Source of the DNA: Zopfochytrium polystomum
Lineage: Eukaryota > Chytridiomycota > Chytridiomycetes > Chytridiales > Chytridiaceae
DNA: 64,000 nucleotides
Reading direction: 5' to 3'
NCBI GenBank assembly: GCA_025765615.1
Contig: JAIVFJ010000216.1
Span: 42,601-106,600 of the forward strand
A program made the translations under genes and the position numbers. Under the pieces are notes generated by a model. That model saw nothing but the letters and a program-made list of their open reading frames with translations, was not told the origin of the DNA and did not search any database. Below, one piece after another: positions 33,201 through 44,776 of this stretch (position 1 is the stretch's first letter; each line of letters begins with the position of its first letter).

Positions 33201-35345
33201 GAAAGCTTGTAAAAGAAGCCGAAAGGCGGTTGAGAGACGCCGAAGACGCCCGCGACGAGCTGCTCCGAGAGGTAAGCGATGTTCGGAAGAAGTTGGCAAC
33301 TGAGGCTGAAGGTAACTAGGATGACTCGTTCTACGCACGGAAATGAAACTAAATGTTTACCCAGACTACTCTCGAGAGCTTGAAATGGCGAGGAACCAAA
33401 TCGAAGAGCTTCGGCGACAGCTGAACGAATCTTTGGAGTCAAGTCGAAATCAAGTGCGTAGTGCTCTTACCTGCTCCATAATTGAATTGCTCATTGTAAA
33501 ATCGGAAAAGGGTCGCCAAATTTTCCAGCTGGAAGACCGGATTCAAGAAATGAAATCTTCGGGAGCGTCCTCACAGCAATCCGACAGAAGCATACCCTCT
33601 GACGAGCTGGCAGAAGCGCGAAGGCAGATTTCTTTACTTCGAAGAAAACTAGACGATGCAGTCGACAGGGAGGATGAACTCAATCGGCGGATGAAGGCAT
33701 TGGAGGCTCCTTCAAATCGCATTTCACTTGCGGGTGCGAACTTTTACACTACGTCGTTTAGTTGAGTGCTAACACCGATATCGCAGAGAAGTCCCAGAGC
33801 GACCCGTCCGAGCTGGTAGCGTTTTTGAGAACGGAGATTGATGCAATCCAGGATGATTTAGACGCAAAGACACAAGACTGCAATCATTTGCAGCGCGAGC
33901 TGGATGCCGCACAGAGGACTCTCCAGGAGCTGCGCCGGGATATGGCGAGCTCCGATCCGATCAGCTCAGAAGTCGAACGGCTCCGCCGAGCCCTGGAGGC
34001 CTCGGAAACTCGAGTAAGCCAGCTGGAAGCAGCTTACGAAGACGAAAGGAGAGCCGCAGATGAGTCAGCGAAACAGCATCGGCGAGAGCGGGACAACCTC
34101 GGGTACCAAATCGAGGATCTCGAGCGCGAACTGGAGCATGCGCGGCACGAGGCAGCCCGATTTGAAGAGGACCGCAGGGCGTTGGAAGACGAAGCGTACG
34201 AGAAGGCTCGCCAGTTTGAAGCCTCACTAGCCCAGGCACGAAAAGCGGCCATGGAGGCAGCAGACGCTGCGAAGACAGCGGCGTCTTTCGCGGCTGAGGC
34301 TGCTGTGGGAGACGGCAGCGAAATCGAGCGGGAGCTCAGGGACAGAATCGCACAACTGGAAGAAGAGACACGAACAAGCACAGCTTCTCTCATCCAGCAG
34401 CTCCAAGAGCAGCAGGAGGATGCGAAGGAAGTACGAGAAACACTTGTCGCCAGGCTAAGGTCTCAAGAGAGCGAAGTGGTAGAATTCAAGGCCGAAATGG
34501 AGGCTTTACGTAAGGAAAAGGAAGCATTGGAAAGCAAGCTCCGAGACTTGCAAGGCTACAACCAGACAGGACAGGATTCCATTGCTCGCCGGCCGATTTC
34601 CGGAGAGCACTCGCTCGGTACTGATGGGGCTGTGCCTGCGCAATCGGACCCGCCGGTCGGTCCTGTGTCGGAAGGCTCCGCAGCTCCATCGATTTCGCCT
34701 CCATCCTCAACGCCAGCGACTCCAACGGCTCCGCAGCGAAAGGAATCACAAGGCTTTCTTTCTTCGCTTTGGAGCTCTGGGTCTTCGGCAAAGAAGCAAA
34801 CGAGCCCAGGGTCGTCGCAACTTGCAACCCCCAGCTCACCAATGCCGACACCGGCACCTATGCCGATGCAAAACCCGGCTCTTGTGCAATCTCCTCCAAG
34901 CTCGGCGATCCTGCTTCAGTCGCCTCCACCGTTCCCTTCGCCTGCGCAGCCGATTCTCCCGCCGCCGGCCGCGCCCGCTGGATCGAGCCAGCCTTTTATG
35001 CCTCCGCCGCGACTCAATAACCCGGTCCAACCGTGGCAAATGCCGCCGCCGCAACTGCCGCCACCGGGATTCCCGGCAATGGAGATGCCTCAGCATGGTG
35101 GATTCATGGTTCCTCCGCCACCCCCGGGGCAGTTCGCGTACGGTGTCGACCCAGGTACGCCGTTGCCAAACGTGCAAATGCAGTTTGTTCCTGTCCAAGG
35201 TGGGCCCATGCCAGTCAGTGGAATGGAGTCCGCGCCCCAGCTGCCTCCAGGACAGGTTCCCCTTGCAGCTCCGCCTGCAGCCCCTGCTGCCGTTCCCGCG
35301 GCAGAGATCTCGCAGCCTCCGAAGAAGCGAGGTTGGTTTTCTTAA
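27210..35345 (+). CDS. Giant proline-rich / coiled-coil protein
   Basis: Eight exons: 27210-27288, 27412-29434, 29500-30346, 30412-32337, 32390-33311, 33365-33453, 33529-33733 and 33787-35345. The total is 7,650 nt, 2,549 residues in one continuous frame. The 33454-33528 intron is 75 nt and could be retained without a frame change, but its translation would break the heptads. The N-terminus has a poly-Gly run coded by a GGC repeat, then ~950 residues rich in Pro and Gln, with FGSPQGPTGG repeats near residues 180-205 and RGNSPGRE-type repeats near 500-580. An acidic patch (DDDSDEEFLDEKIYIDK) follows. A long coiled coil (about residues 1350-2230) is interrupted only by introns. The end is again Pro-rich (QPILPPPAAPAG) and basic (KKRGWFS). 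No enzyme domain is recognised. A scaffold role at the cortex or cytoskeleton is inferred from architecture only. Confidence 0.75.
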
Positions 35346-36861
35346 AGTTTCAAGGTTGGTTGGTTAGGATGTCTGTGGATACATCATTTCTTATTTTCTT
35401 TTTTGGTTGTTTTCTCCCTGTTCGTTTTGTGGTTTGAGTTTGCGCGTTTCCTGTTGCTGGGAGAGCGGTTTCGGTGAAGTCTCCATCTTGCTTTCGCGGG
35501 CGCACTTTTTGTGTTCATTAAGATTTGATACATCAGGGCGTTCCTCCCATGCCCAGTCCCTTCATCGTCCCTACTTTGTCATCGTGTTTGGGATTTGTTA
35601 CCTCCTTATTCCCCAAAGACGATCCCCGTTCACTTTGCTGTCCCTTCCTGCCTGCTGCTCATTTCTGTTCACCACACTCGTGGACGAAACAGTGTTTACT
35701 TCGTCGAGTCGATGCGAAACTTGCAAGCGGCAGTTACATTTGGAGGCCAAATTGAACGAAGAGCAAGCAGGAACTGTGTCAAGTTTTCGCACGCGATTAG
35801 TGTCGCCCAAACGACGACTCTTTTTTGGGCTGTATTATATTGGCTGATTCTTTGATGGATGGAGTGGCGCTGTCTTCCATGGGATGTTTTTGAGAATTTC
35901 GTCCTGGGCTTGTTCCTCCCGTTCGCCCCAACACCAAAAACAGTCACTGCCGAGACCTTTGACTTCGAACCCACGCGTTCTTTTCAATCCATTCCCGTTC
36001 CAAATGCTCGGCCAATCGTTCGACGCTCTGAGGCAGTAGAATCATGGGAGAAGATCGGTGTTGGTCACGGAGTGTTAACGCCGAGGGTGCGCAAACTTCA
36101 AGGGTGCCATGCATTCTTCACAAAAAGAGAGAGGAAGAACGTGGATCGGGAGCCTGCGTGGAATATCCATTTTCGCCCGAATTCGCCTTGTTTGGCAGGT
36201 AGGGGCCGCGGTCTCTTCTGAATGGACTTATACGCGCTTTCTTCGAGTTCAGTATAGGGGAATGGGCGCTTGACGGCGACGAAAAATGCTGATAGAATAC
36301 GTGCTGGGAGTGGCCAAGAGTATGTGCTGGGTGCGGACTGGTACCCTTACCCCTGTCCAGCCTCCGAGCTGAATGCCTGCGTTGGCTTCAGAGCGTATAA
36401 CGACTAATGCGGCAATGTTTTTGAAGGTAAAGTGAACGCGTTGGTGCCGTCCATCACACGGCCAATCAATACCTTTGCCAAAAGACGACAGAGAGATTGT
36501 CAAAATTCATACACAAAAGAAATCAGCGCCCAGGCGGGGCGTCGCCTCGACAGTTAACACGCCAACTTAACTTCGTTTCAACTGAGCTACCCAAGCCAAC
36601 AATGGGCGGCATTCTTATCGTAAGACTGTGTATTGAAACAAGATTTCGACATGGCACTACTCTCCACAGGCTCGGTGGCTCTTCAACATCCGCGATGGCA
36701 CCTGGCTGCCCGCCCGTCCGTAAGGGACGCACAATATGGCGAATTCATCCGATTTGATGAAATACGAAGCATGACCGCGAGTCCATAAAGCTCAAAAGCA
36801 CGCGACGACAGTCCACGCCCATGCAAATGACTAAAACAAAAACACTATCCCTGGACCGAAC
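35346..36861. other. Intergenic, 1.5 kb
   Basis: The longest stretch without a called gene. Open frames (for example 35859-36221 plus, 36249-36503 minus, 36523-36732 minus) are short and lack domains or splice continuity. No tRNA, repeat or transposon end seen. A lowly conserved gene cannot be excluded. Confidence 0.4.
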
Positions 36862-37926
36862 ATGGAAACGCCACCGCTCTCCACAGCCGCAGGGACTGTC
36901 GCCGAAGCCACCGCAGTCGCCGCCGCAGCCGCAGCCCCGGCAGAAGCAGCCACGGCCGGCGGTGCCGGCGGCGGCGGCAACGATGCGCCTTCCCTCGCGC
37001 TCCTCCCGGCGGCCTTTGCGGCGACGCTGCGGCAGCCGGCCTTTTCGCCGTTCGCAAAGCACTTTGCCATCGCGGCGCCGCTGCCGGACTTTCCGGGGCT
37101 GGCGCTCAACCCGCCGCCGGCGTGGCGCGGTCGTGGGTCCGACGCGCTTTTTTTCGCGCACCCCAGCAACCACGCCGCCATGGCGCGCGTGCTCTTTGCC
37201 GTCGCGCTCCTCGGCATTGAGCGTGTGGAGCCGGAGCCACCCACCCAGGAGCTGCCCGCTACCGCGACGACCGCGGGCAACGGCGAGTCCCAGACGGCAC
37301 CGCCGCCGGCACGAAAGCTCCTCGGCCCGGAGCAGCGGCGCGCCATCGCGTACCTGGTGGCCGCCCCTCCGCCCTCGCTGTTCCAGCACACGCCGCGCTC
37401 CTTCTCCACCGCCTTTGACGGACCCGAAAACGACGACGACGACCGCGACCGCGACGATGCCGACGCGCCGGGGCGGTGGTGGGTCGCCCGCGCCGCCGCG
37501 TCATCTATCGGCCAAATGCTGGCGCCGCTACCGTTGCCGACACTACTCGACGCGCTGCAGACTGCTTACCGCTTCTCGCGCAAGTCCCGCGCATACTTTC
37601 GCCTGCGTGCCTACACCGCCGCAGCAGCCGCCACGGGCGCCGCCACGGGCGCCGCCACGGGCGCCGGGGCGGTGGCGGCGGCGGCGGCGGCGGGGGTGCG
37701 CAGCGTCGACGATCTGCCCGAGCTGCTGCCCGAGGACCCGCGCGCGCTGGACGTCCCCGAGGACCTGCTCGTGTGGCCGCGCGCGCCCATGCCCGACTAC
37801 GGCAAGGACGACGTGGATTCGGCCTGGTTCTTCATGATCGAGGCGCTCGCCAGCCTCGATTGGCTCATCGAGTTTGCGACGGGCAGGACCGGTCACGTTC
37901 CCGCGGGATCGTCGGGGTCTCTGTGA
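36862..37926 (+). CDS. Unknown GC-rich single-exon protein
   Basis: A 354-residue open frame from METPPLSTAA. The first ~40 residues are Ala/Gly low complexity. Two more ordered stretches follow (PAFSPFAKHFAIAAPLPDF and onward to ARVLFAVALLGIE, and SSIGQMLAPLPLPTLLDALQ), with an acidic Asp/Arg insert between. The end contains LPEDPRALDVPEDLLVWPR and VDSAWFFMIEALASLDWLIE, an amphipathic helical pair. I recognise no family. GC content is clearly higher than in neighbouring genes. Overlapping frames in the same interval also stay open, a GC effect; this frame is preferred for its start context and varied composition. Confidence 0.55.
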   Translation: METPPLSTAAGTVAEATAVAAAAAAPAEAATAGGAGGGGNDAPSLALLPAAFAATLRQPAFSPFAKHFAIAAPLPDFPGLALNPPPAWRGRGSDALFFAHPSNHAAMARVLFAVALLGIERVEPEPPTQELPATATTAGNGESQTAPPPARKLLGPEQRRAIAYLVAAPPPSLFQHTPRSFSTAFDGPENDDDDRDRDDADAPGRWWVARAAASSIGQMLAPLPLPTLLDALQTAYRFSRKSRAYFRLRAYTAAAAATGAATGAATGAGAVAAAAAAGVRSVDDLPELLPEDPRALDVPEDLLVWPRAPMPDYGKDDVDSAWFFMIEALASLDWLIEFATGRTGHVPAGSSGSL

Positions 37927-38239
37927 AAAGGGCATTCGACGACGGGGCTTGGCGTTTACGTGGTGTTGAAGTGAGGGAGGTGCGAGAAAATATAACTATG
38001 TAGTTGGAGTTGCGGGCGGGGGCAGACCGACCGATGAACCTTTACGCGGCAAAACTCACGCTTGCGGTGTTCGCGAAAGCGGAACCGTTGTTGCATCCCG
38101 GCTGGGCGCTGATTCAAGTCGAATCACCGCAACGGAAGACATCCCTTCGTGTTTGCATTTGCAACGCGCAGCAGCAGGCTCGCGTGCAAGGTGGTGCAAA
38201 TAAGTCCGTCCGAAACAGTATAATACAAACACAGGCATC
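37927..38239. other. Intergenic, 313 nt
   Basis: Spacer between two plus-strand genes. Nothing recognisable apart from a presumed terminator and promoter. Confidence 0.35.
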
Positions 38240-39681
38240 ATGGCAACGCAGCATTGGATAGATAGCAACACACACGCGCAGACGGGTGGGCCCTTCAACT
38301 ACTCTGGCAACTGCCACTGCGGTGCCTTTTGCTTCGACCTGAGCCTTGCCGCCCCGCTACCGCACCCCTTTGCATGGGACTCATTGCCTCAGTCGCCGTC
38401 ATCAACGACGTCATCATCGCTGTCGTCAACATCACCATCATCATCGGCTTCCCTCCCGCTCCCTCTCCCGCTCCCGCTCTACGCCTGTCCCTGCACAATC
38501 TGCACCATGAAGGGATGTATCCTGCTTCCTGTCGCCCCAAACCTACCAGCAACAACCACCACCACCACGAAGGCTGCATCGTCGCCCTTAACGGGAAAGA
38601 CGGCCAGCACGCCAGCAGACGCAGGCAGCCACGTCGTCAAGTTCACTGTCACGAGGGGCGCCGGCGAGGACGGCCTCGGCCTCGGTCCTCTGGTCGACTT
38701 CGTGGTGCCCGCCCACCGCGGCCGTCACCGCTTCTGCAAAACCTGCGGCACCACCGTGGCAATCGTCGAAAACGCGGGCGCCGATCATGGCAACGGCGAC
38801 GGAGGCGTAGTCCGCGTCCTGGCGCTGAACGTCCGCGCGGTGCGCCATGGCCGCCAGCTCGCCCGCCGCCCCCCCGCCTCTATTGTCGGCGACTCCGCCA
38901 CCACCCCCGCACCGCCAGCGCCGTCGCTGCCGCCGGCGGCGCCGCTGTGGGAGCTGCCGCCGCTGCTCGCGCTGGACCTACGTACGGCAGGCGGCGAGAG
39001 CCGGCTGGCGCCTGCGCAGAGCCTCAATGACAGCCACGCAATAGAGTCGTTTGCGGCGGTTGCGGCCGCCGCCGCCGCGCACGAGGGCGAGCGGGTGTAC
39101 GCGGGCGGATGCTTTTGCCGGGCCGTGACGTACCGCGTGCGCACGCTGCCGCTCGACGACCCCGCCGTCGATGTGAAGGAGTGCGACTGCTCAATTTGCG
39201 TCCGCGTAGGGTTATTTGCTTGTTTTGGGGGTGGTTTTTTGTTTCACTGCACCCCCGTAACACACCTTTGAATTCAATGACCAAACAGATGGGCTCGATC
39301 CTGACCTACCCGCGCCCGCTCGACCGCGTCGCCCTCCACCAAACCCCCGCCGACGCCCTCGTCTCGTACTTTTACGCGCTGGGCACAAAATTTTGCGGCT
39401 TCCAGTTCTGCCGGGTCTGCGGCGTCAACACGTGCAACTGGATCACGGGCCCGCCGGCGGAGGTCCTGGCGGCCGGTACCGAGGCGTTCCGCGCCGTGGT
39501 CCGCGAAAAAGTCACGATTAAACCGGTCAACGTGAGGACGATGGACTATTACCTTGGCCTTGGCGGTGCGACGGGGACCGTCGAGGACCAGGAGGAGGAA
39601 CTCGCAAGGTTTCTGGCAAGGATCGACCAGACAACGATTGGCAGCGAGCGGGGGGAGGTTTATGTCGTGCCGACATTGTAG
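38240..39681 (+). CDS. Double-GFA-domain zinc protein
   Basis: Exons 38240-39205 and 39289-39681 (83-nt phase-0 intron, GTAGGG...AACAG) give 452 residues. There are two consecutive GFA (glutathione-dependent formaldehyde-activating / CENP-V-like) domains. The first has GNCHCGAFCF, CPCTICTMKGC and FCKTCGTTV. The second has GGCFCRAVTY, CDCSICVRMG (split by the intron) and FCRVCGVNT. These Cys sets bind zinc in the family. The first domain carries a long Ser/Thr insert after PLPHPFAWDSLPQ and another between the domains. Family members are described as glutathione-S-hydroxymethyl-related or as proteins of unknown chemistry, so the substrate is not predicted. Single-domain versions are the usual form; the tandem form is less common. 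Confidence 0.8.
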
Positions 39682-40290
39682 GGGTGGATTGCTCATGCGC
39701 TCTTACGTGGTCTAGGTCTGAGCTGCAAGGGGGGTAGAGCAAGAGAGGGAGATGCACGTGCGTTTAACGTTACCGAGCAAGATTGCAAGTTGCCATTAGT
39801 TGAAGGGACGAGTGAAACTCTGCACCGTACAATACTACAGCACTGCTGGTCAAGTGGTCAAAAACATACTGATGTACTACACTTGCAAAGAAGGGGAAGG
39901 GGGAAAAGTAGGGGCGCGAGTAGAAGGGTGCTACATTCGGCCAACAAGCGACTCCACACAGGATTTAGAACAATCGTCCGTCGCAAGGGTGCTTTCGCAG
40001 GGAAATGCTGCCCTAAGAACATCCCTATGTGAGTCATCGGTTCTGACGGGCAAAAAGTCCAATACTATCGTCCGGAAGCGACGAACAAATGGAAGATAAT
40101 TCGTTGGTTAATTGAGCAAGCACTTCATTTGCCCAAAGAAAGAAACCACATCGGAGATGGCTGAACAGGAGAAGAAGGAAAGATCGCGGAAAGTTTTCAC
40201 CACAAAAAGAGTTCCTTCGGCATTCAAAGAAAACACACGAAGTATCACTTAAAAACAACCAAACAGGAAGAAAGTCGGCCACACGTTGCA
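39682..40290. other. Intergenic, 609 nt
   Basis: Convergent 3' flanks of the GFA gene and the minus-strand chitinase. No coding or RNA feature seen. Confidence 0.4.
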
Positions 40291-43200
40291 TCAAACCAGC
40301 AAATAGCCAATGAGCGAGGCAGCAGCAGCTGTCAGAGCCCGACTCCAAGGACCGTATCGGGAGCTCGACTGTGCGCCAGACTGCACCAAATTCGTGCTGG
40401 TGGTGGTGGTGGTGGTGGCGGCATTTGTCGCTTGTTTTGTGTCCTGCGAGTTGGCTGTCGTTTCGGTCGTCGCTGGAGACGAGGCTGGCGCCGTCGTCGC
40501 GGTAGCCGCAGTGGTTGGGGGAGATGTGGAATCGGTCGGTGCGGACGAGTCCGGCGACTTGGACGACATTGTTGAAGGAGTGGGAGAGTTTGACGGTGTC
40601 GGCGAGCCCGGTGCAGTCGGAGACAACGATGGAGCCTGCGAGGTTGGTGGAGAGGAACTGTCCGTGCCAGAGGGGGAGCTTGGCGAGGACGGAGACGTGG
40701 AGGGAACGGCCGAGCTCGTCGTTGCGGCGGAAGATGACCCCGAAGTAGACCCTGTTGGTGAAGGTGAGTTTGAAGGTGGCGGCGCGGTCGATGCCGGCGG
40801 GGAGTTCGACAGACTAGGCAGGAAAGATGGTGACGATGACGATGAGAGAGATGCCGACGACGAGGGGGATGGTGAGTTCGATGCGCTCGACAGAGTGATT
40901 CCGGGGGAAGACGACAACGTTGATGTCGGTGGAGCTATGCACGATAAAGAAACTGAAAAGCACGACCTAAAGTTTTGTAATTATAAGACGCTTACGATTT
41001 TGAATGCACCAGTCACTCACATTCCAGATGGGCATTCACTGTTATAACCAGTGGGACAAAGCTTGTTGCAATACGTGTTTGCGTTGCTCCAGTCAGTTCC
41101 GCAGCGGTTGACGGTGCTTGGTGTTGATGTTGTCGAAGGCGGGCCTGATGTTGAGGACGCGGTCGATGCAGGCGGTGATAGTGATGCGGATGCCGATGGG
41201 GAGGCGGAAGGTGAGTTAGACCCTGTGCTTGGGCTCGAAAGAGTCGTTCCGGAAGGAGTCGGGGAAGACGACAATGGAGATGTCGAAGGGGCTGTGCACG
41301 TTGCAGAAACTGAAAAGCACGACCTAAAAATATGAAAGCAACGCTTATGATGTCGAATCCCGCCGGTCACTTACATTCCAGATGGGCATTCACTGTTATA
41401 ACCAGTGGGACAAAGCTTGTTGCAATACGTGTTTGCGTTACTCCAGTCATTTCCGCAGCGATTCACAGTGCTTGGTGCTGAGGTTGAAGTTGGTGTCGCC
41501 GAAACGTTGCCAGTCGGAGGAGGAATGCAATCCGAAGGGGCAATAAAGCAGTGTCTGAAGTTGTCAACTTGTAAGATCGTTACCATCTCCGATCAATTTA
41601 ACTTTACTCACGTTCCACGTTCCAGACGCCACGCATTCTGCATCAATCTTGGTGGGACAAGGCACGCCGCAGTACACCTGGGCGGTGGCCCAGTCAGGTG
41701 CGCAGCGCGCGACAGTGGTTGGTGTCGAAGTCGGTATCGACGGCCCAGTCGATGTAGTGGGTGAGCTTGAAGCAGATGGTGATGTCGATAGACTCGTGCC
41801 CTGAGTCGGGGACGAAGCTTCCGCCCATACACCCTTCAAAGCTGACAAGAGCTCCCCCTGGAAGTCCTGGGACACTTCCCACGCCATTATTCCTGCGTAT
41901 CCGTTAGACTGGGCCCAGCGTGACTTGGCCTCAATGGACTGCGGGTCCTCGTACGAAATATACGCCTGGTACGGTGCCTCCACGTCGCCTGTCGAGTTGG
42001 TTGATTGAAACGAAGGGTTGTAGAGAGTCGGCGATGCCGCCCAATCAAAATACTGCCGCGACCATCCGTTACCCGCAGTGAGCGGACCGGTTGCGAGAGG
42101 CGCGTTCCGCTGGGCACCGTTGTTGCCGCGAAGATTAAAGTAAAACCACATTCCCGAGTAGGCCTTTGTGCAAACCGTGCACCCATCGCAGCCTAGAGCG
42201 TCCAGATTGTCGCCGGGGGGCGGCGGGCATGCGGTGGGGTTATTGAGGTCCTGGCCCGGCTTGCTGCAAGCCTGGAACAAGCCGTTGTTTATGCCCTTTG
42301 ATACAACAGACCATGAGTGGCCGTAGAAGGGGACACCGAGCACTGTCTTCGACTTGTCGACTCCCGCCTTGGTAAGTGCATCTAGACCTGAGGCCGTTGA
42401 TATCGACAGACTGTTCGGGCGACTAATGTCGGGAAGAGACAGAGGAGCGCTGATATCGGAATACGGTGCCCATGATGAATATACGTCGTAGGCCATGACA
42501 CCGAGGAACGAAACTTGCTCCGCATACTGAGGCAGGTAATTGACGTTGCCGATGGTGTAGGGACTGCTTTCGAGGGAAATTGCGAAGGAGATCAGTCTGT
42601 CAGCTCCAAGCTCGTTCCGGAGGATTCTCAAGAAATCGACAATGTTTTTCGCGTCATCAGGACTGACTGCATTGCACTTTGAGCCGCCACTAGTGTGGGC
42701 CGGTAAGAAGGTTGCGCATCAAAGTGCCAAGCTCGCAAACGTACCCAGGATACTCGTAATCAATATCCACACCGTCAAAACCGTTTTCGTCCATGTATTG
42801 GTGGATGCTCTGCGCAAAAGTCCGGGAGAGGCTGTCACTGGCTGCCACGGTACTAAAATGCGTCGACAAGGAATAGCCACCGACGGCAATAGATGTAAGC
42901 AGGTTCGGATATTTGTTGCGCACGTCCTTGTTCAATTTTGGGATGTACGTTTGGTCCGAAAAAGAGTCAGAACTTGCAACCGTACCGTCCGCTTGGAGCG
43001 CCACTATCCAGAACAGCACGACTCGGTCTTAGCTTGGAAAGAGGGAAGTAAAATGAATAAAGGTAGAGCACTACGTACGGAATGAGTAAACGACGATGGA
43101 GACGCCATTCAAGTCCAGCTGGTCGATATTGTTCTGGGGACGCGCGTACGGTGCCCAATTAGGCCAATACGCGACAACGCCGGGCTTTGAGAACTTTCTG

Positions 43201-43785
43201 TACGCGAAAGTCGTGGCTGCAGCGCTTCTAAGGTTCACTGAACGCAAAAAAATGACAAGAATTAACGCTGGTGGTGAGAAAATTGTAATTGGAACCTGTT
43301 TTGTGGTTTGGCGACACGGCGCGAAGAGTCTGAATGTAAAGCGCCGTTGTGGTTGCCGCGACAGCAATAAGCACAATAAAGACGGTGGCGAGCACAGCCT
43401 TGTGAAGACGCGTGAGCGGTGGGCGACCCGACAAAAGAGCGTGCCAGCGCGCCAGGCCGCCCTCTTCGTGCTCCCCCTGGCGCAGCTGCCCGAACGATTC
43501 GGCATCTTGCTTCTCGCTCAGAAGAAGCTTCAAATTCTCTTCTGGCTCAGCGTCCGAGGCCACCCTTCGCGAAGTGACCAGTAACCCTGTCGCTGTCGGC
43601 AGGGCAAACGACGCATGGGCATTCGGCGGGAGCGTCGCGACGAGGAACGGGTCGCCGTAAGCGTTCTTCTCGTGGCCGCAGTCGTCGTCGTAGTCGTCGT
43701 CGTAGTCGTGGTTATTGTTGCTGTTGTTGTTGTATTCGTCGCGGTCAGGGTCAGCGACCACCGCTGCGGGGCGGCTCTCCGACAT
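40291..43785 (-). CDS. Membrane-anchored GH18 chitinase 2 with Cys-rich modules
   Basis: Seven exons on the minus strand: 43785-43296, 43237-43079, 43003-42745, 42689-41619, 41554-41375, 41323-41021 and 40966-40291. They total 3,138 nt, 1,045 residues, and all phases agree. Exon 1 has an Asn/Asp-rich cytoplasmic tail and the anchor LTRLHKAVLATVFIVLIAVA. The GH18 domain begins KPGVVAYWPNWAP and keeps SIAVGGYSLS, DGVDIDYEYP, VMAYDVY and GIMAWEVSQD. Three ~40-residue Cys modules follow (NRCGTDWSNANTYCNKLCP type), separated by Ser/Pro/Thr linkers. A long Ser/Thr stalk then leads to a hydrophobic end (ALTAAAASLIGYLLV). The three GH18 introns match chitinase 1 in position and phase. Donor 41618 (GTGGAA) is weak, but a stronger GTGAGT 7 nt on is out of phase. 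The Cys modules are probably carbohydrate-binding (inference). Confidence 0.87.
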
Positions 43786-43916
43786 TCGGGTGGACGACGA
43801 GGAGGGGTACAACTTGATATTTTTTTCTTTTTTCTTTTTTCGTTTTCTTTTTTTTTTCTACTTCTTAAGACAAGCTGAGCGCAGCCAAAGCAACGTGTCC
43901 CGGATACACACACTCG

Positions 43917-44001
<85 letters not shown>

Positions 44002-44776
44002 CCGTCTCTCGACTCCTCCCAACTTTTACGACCGCGTTGTTTCTCGACCAACCGAAAGCCGCACTGCCGCCGCCACGACTCCAGCGGAGGCAGTCAAATC
44101 GGTGTTTATCCCCAGCCCTTGCAGATTGATAAAGTTGAAAAGTGGTGATTGTCGCACAAGCCCCGATAGCATAGTTGGGAATGCCGCTCGCTTCCCATCC
44201 CACGGGGCACTTGAACTGGGCTCTAGACCCCAGAACTACCGCCCTTAGGCTCATATCCCCGCTTATCGCTTGCCAGTCTTCCCCTTTCCTAACCGACCAG
44301 AAATCTCTACGGCTCCTCGCTTATCCCGAGGGTGATGCCTGGTTAGCAAGCCCCTATTCTTGTTCTCAGTGCCGAGATCACCGCCGCCAAGTCTGAAAGT
44401 TAGTTGCAGTGCCGTTTTAATGGAGGAGCTGATTATTCGGTCGGCGGAGTTGCCAAAACCAGGGAACGTTTCAACTGGTTTTGTTACGCTCCCAAGACCA
44501 ATCGCCCGTCGAAGCACCTTCAAGATTTCCAGATCACGCGGAAGGTTGAAATGCGCTTCAGTGCGATCATTTTTGATAACGAGTTCGCTGGAGATGACTG
44601 TAGTGACCTGTAACTCGCAAGAAGGAGCAGCAAAGCGTGGTCGCAGGCCTTGTTCAAGCCGCACAATAGGTAGGCTTGTCATCCATACTGTCAATAGTAG
44701 CGGTAAGTTCTGCGGCAATGATCCCGGTGGAAATAGCAAAAGAAAACTGTCATCCACAAATTGCGCCACCCCATCC
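43786..44776. other. Intergenic, ~990 nt, between divergent genes
   Basis: Contains the CA/CT microsatellite at 43919-43992 and, near 44160-44225, a stretch with a good RNA polymerase III A-box (TAGCATAGTTGG) but only a weak B-box and no cloverleaf. Long open frames exist on both strands at 44263-44844 (see rejected). It should hold both promoters of the divergent chitinase and CLYBL genes. Confidence 0.45.
43919..43992. repeat. (CA)n(CT)n microsatellite
   Basis: About 17 CA units followed directly by about 19 CT units, roughly 135 nt upstream of the start codon of chitinase 2. Confidence 0.95.

Noticed and set aside
31227..34393. Many antisense Ser/Ala/Arg-rich frames opposite the coiled-coil gene
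   Set aside because: Typical shadows of Glu/Leu/Arg-rich coding DNA; the sense gene splices in one frame over eight exons.
36821..37837. 338-codon Arg/Pro-rich frame overlapping the 36862 gene
   Set aside because: Composition is that of an out-of-frame read of GC-rich DNA; the frame starting at 36862 has more varied, structured sequence.
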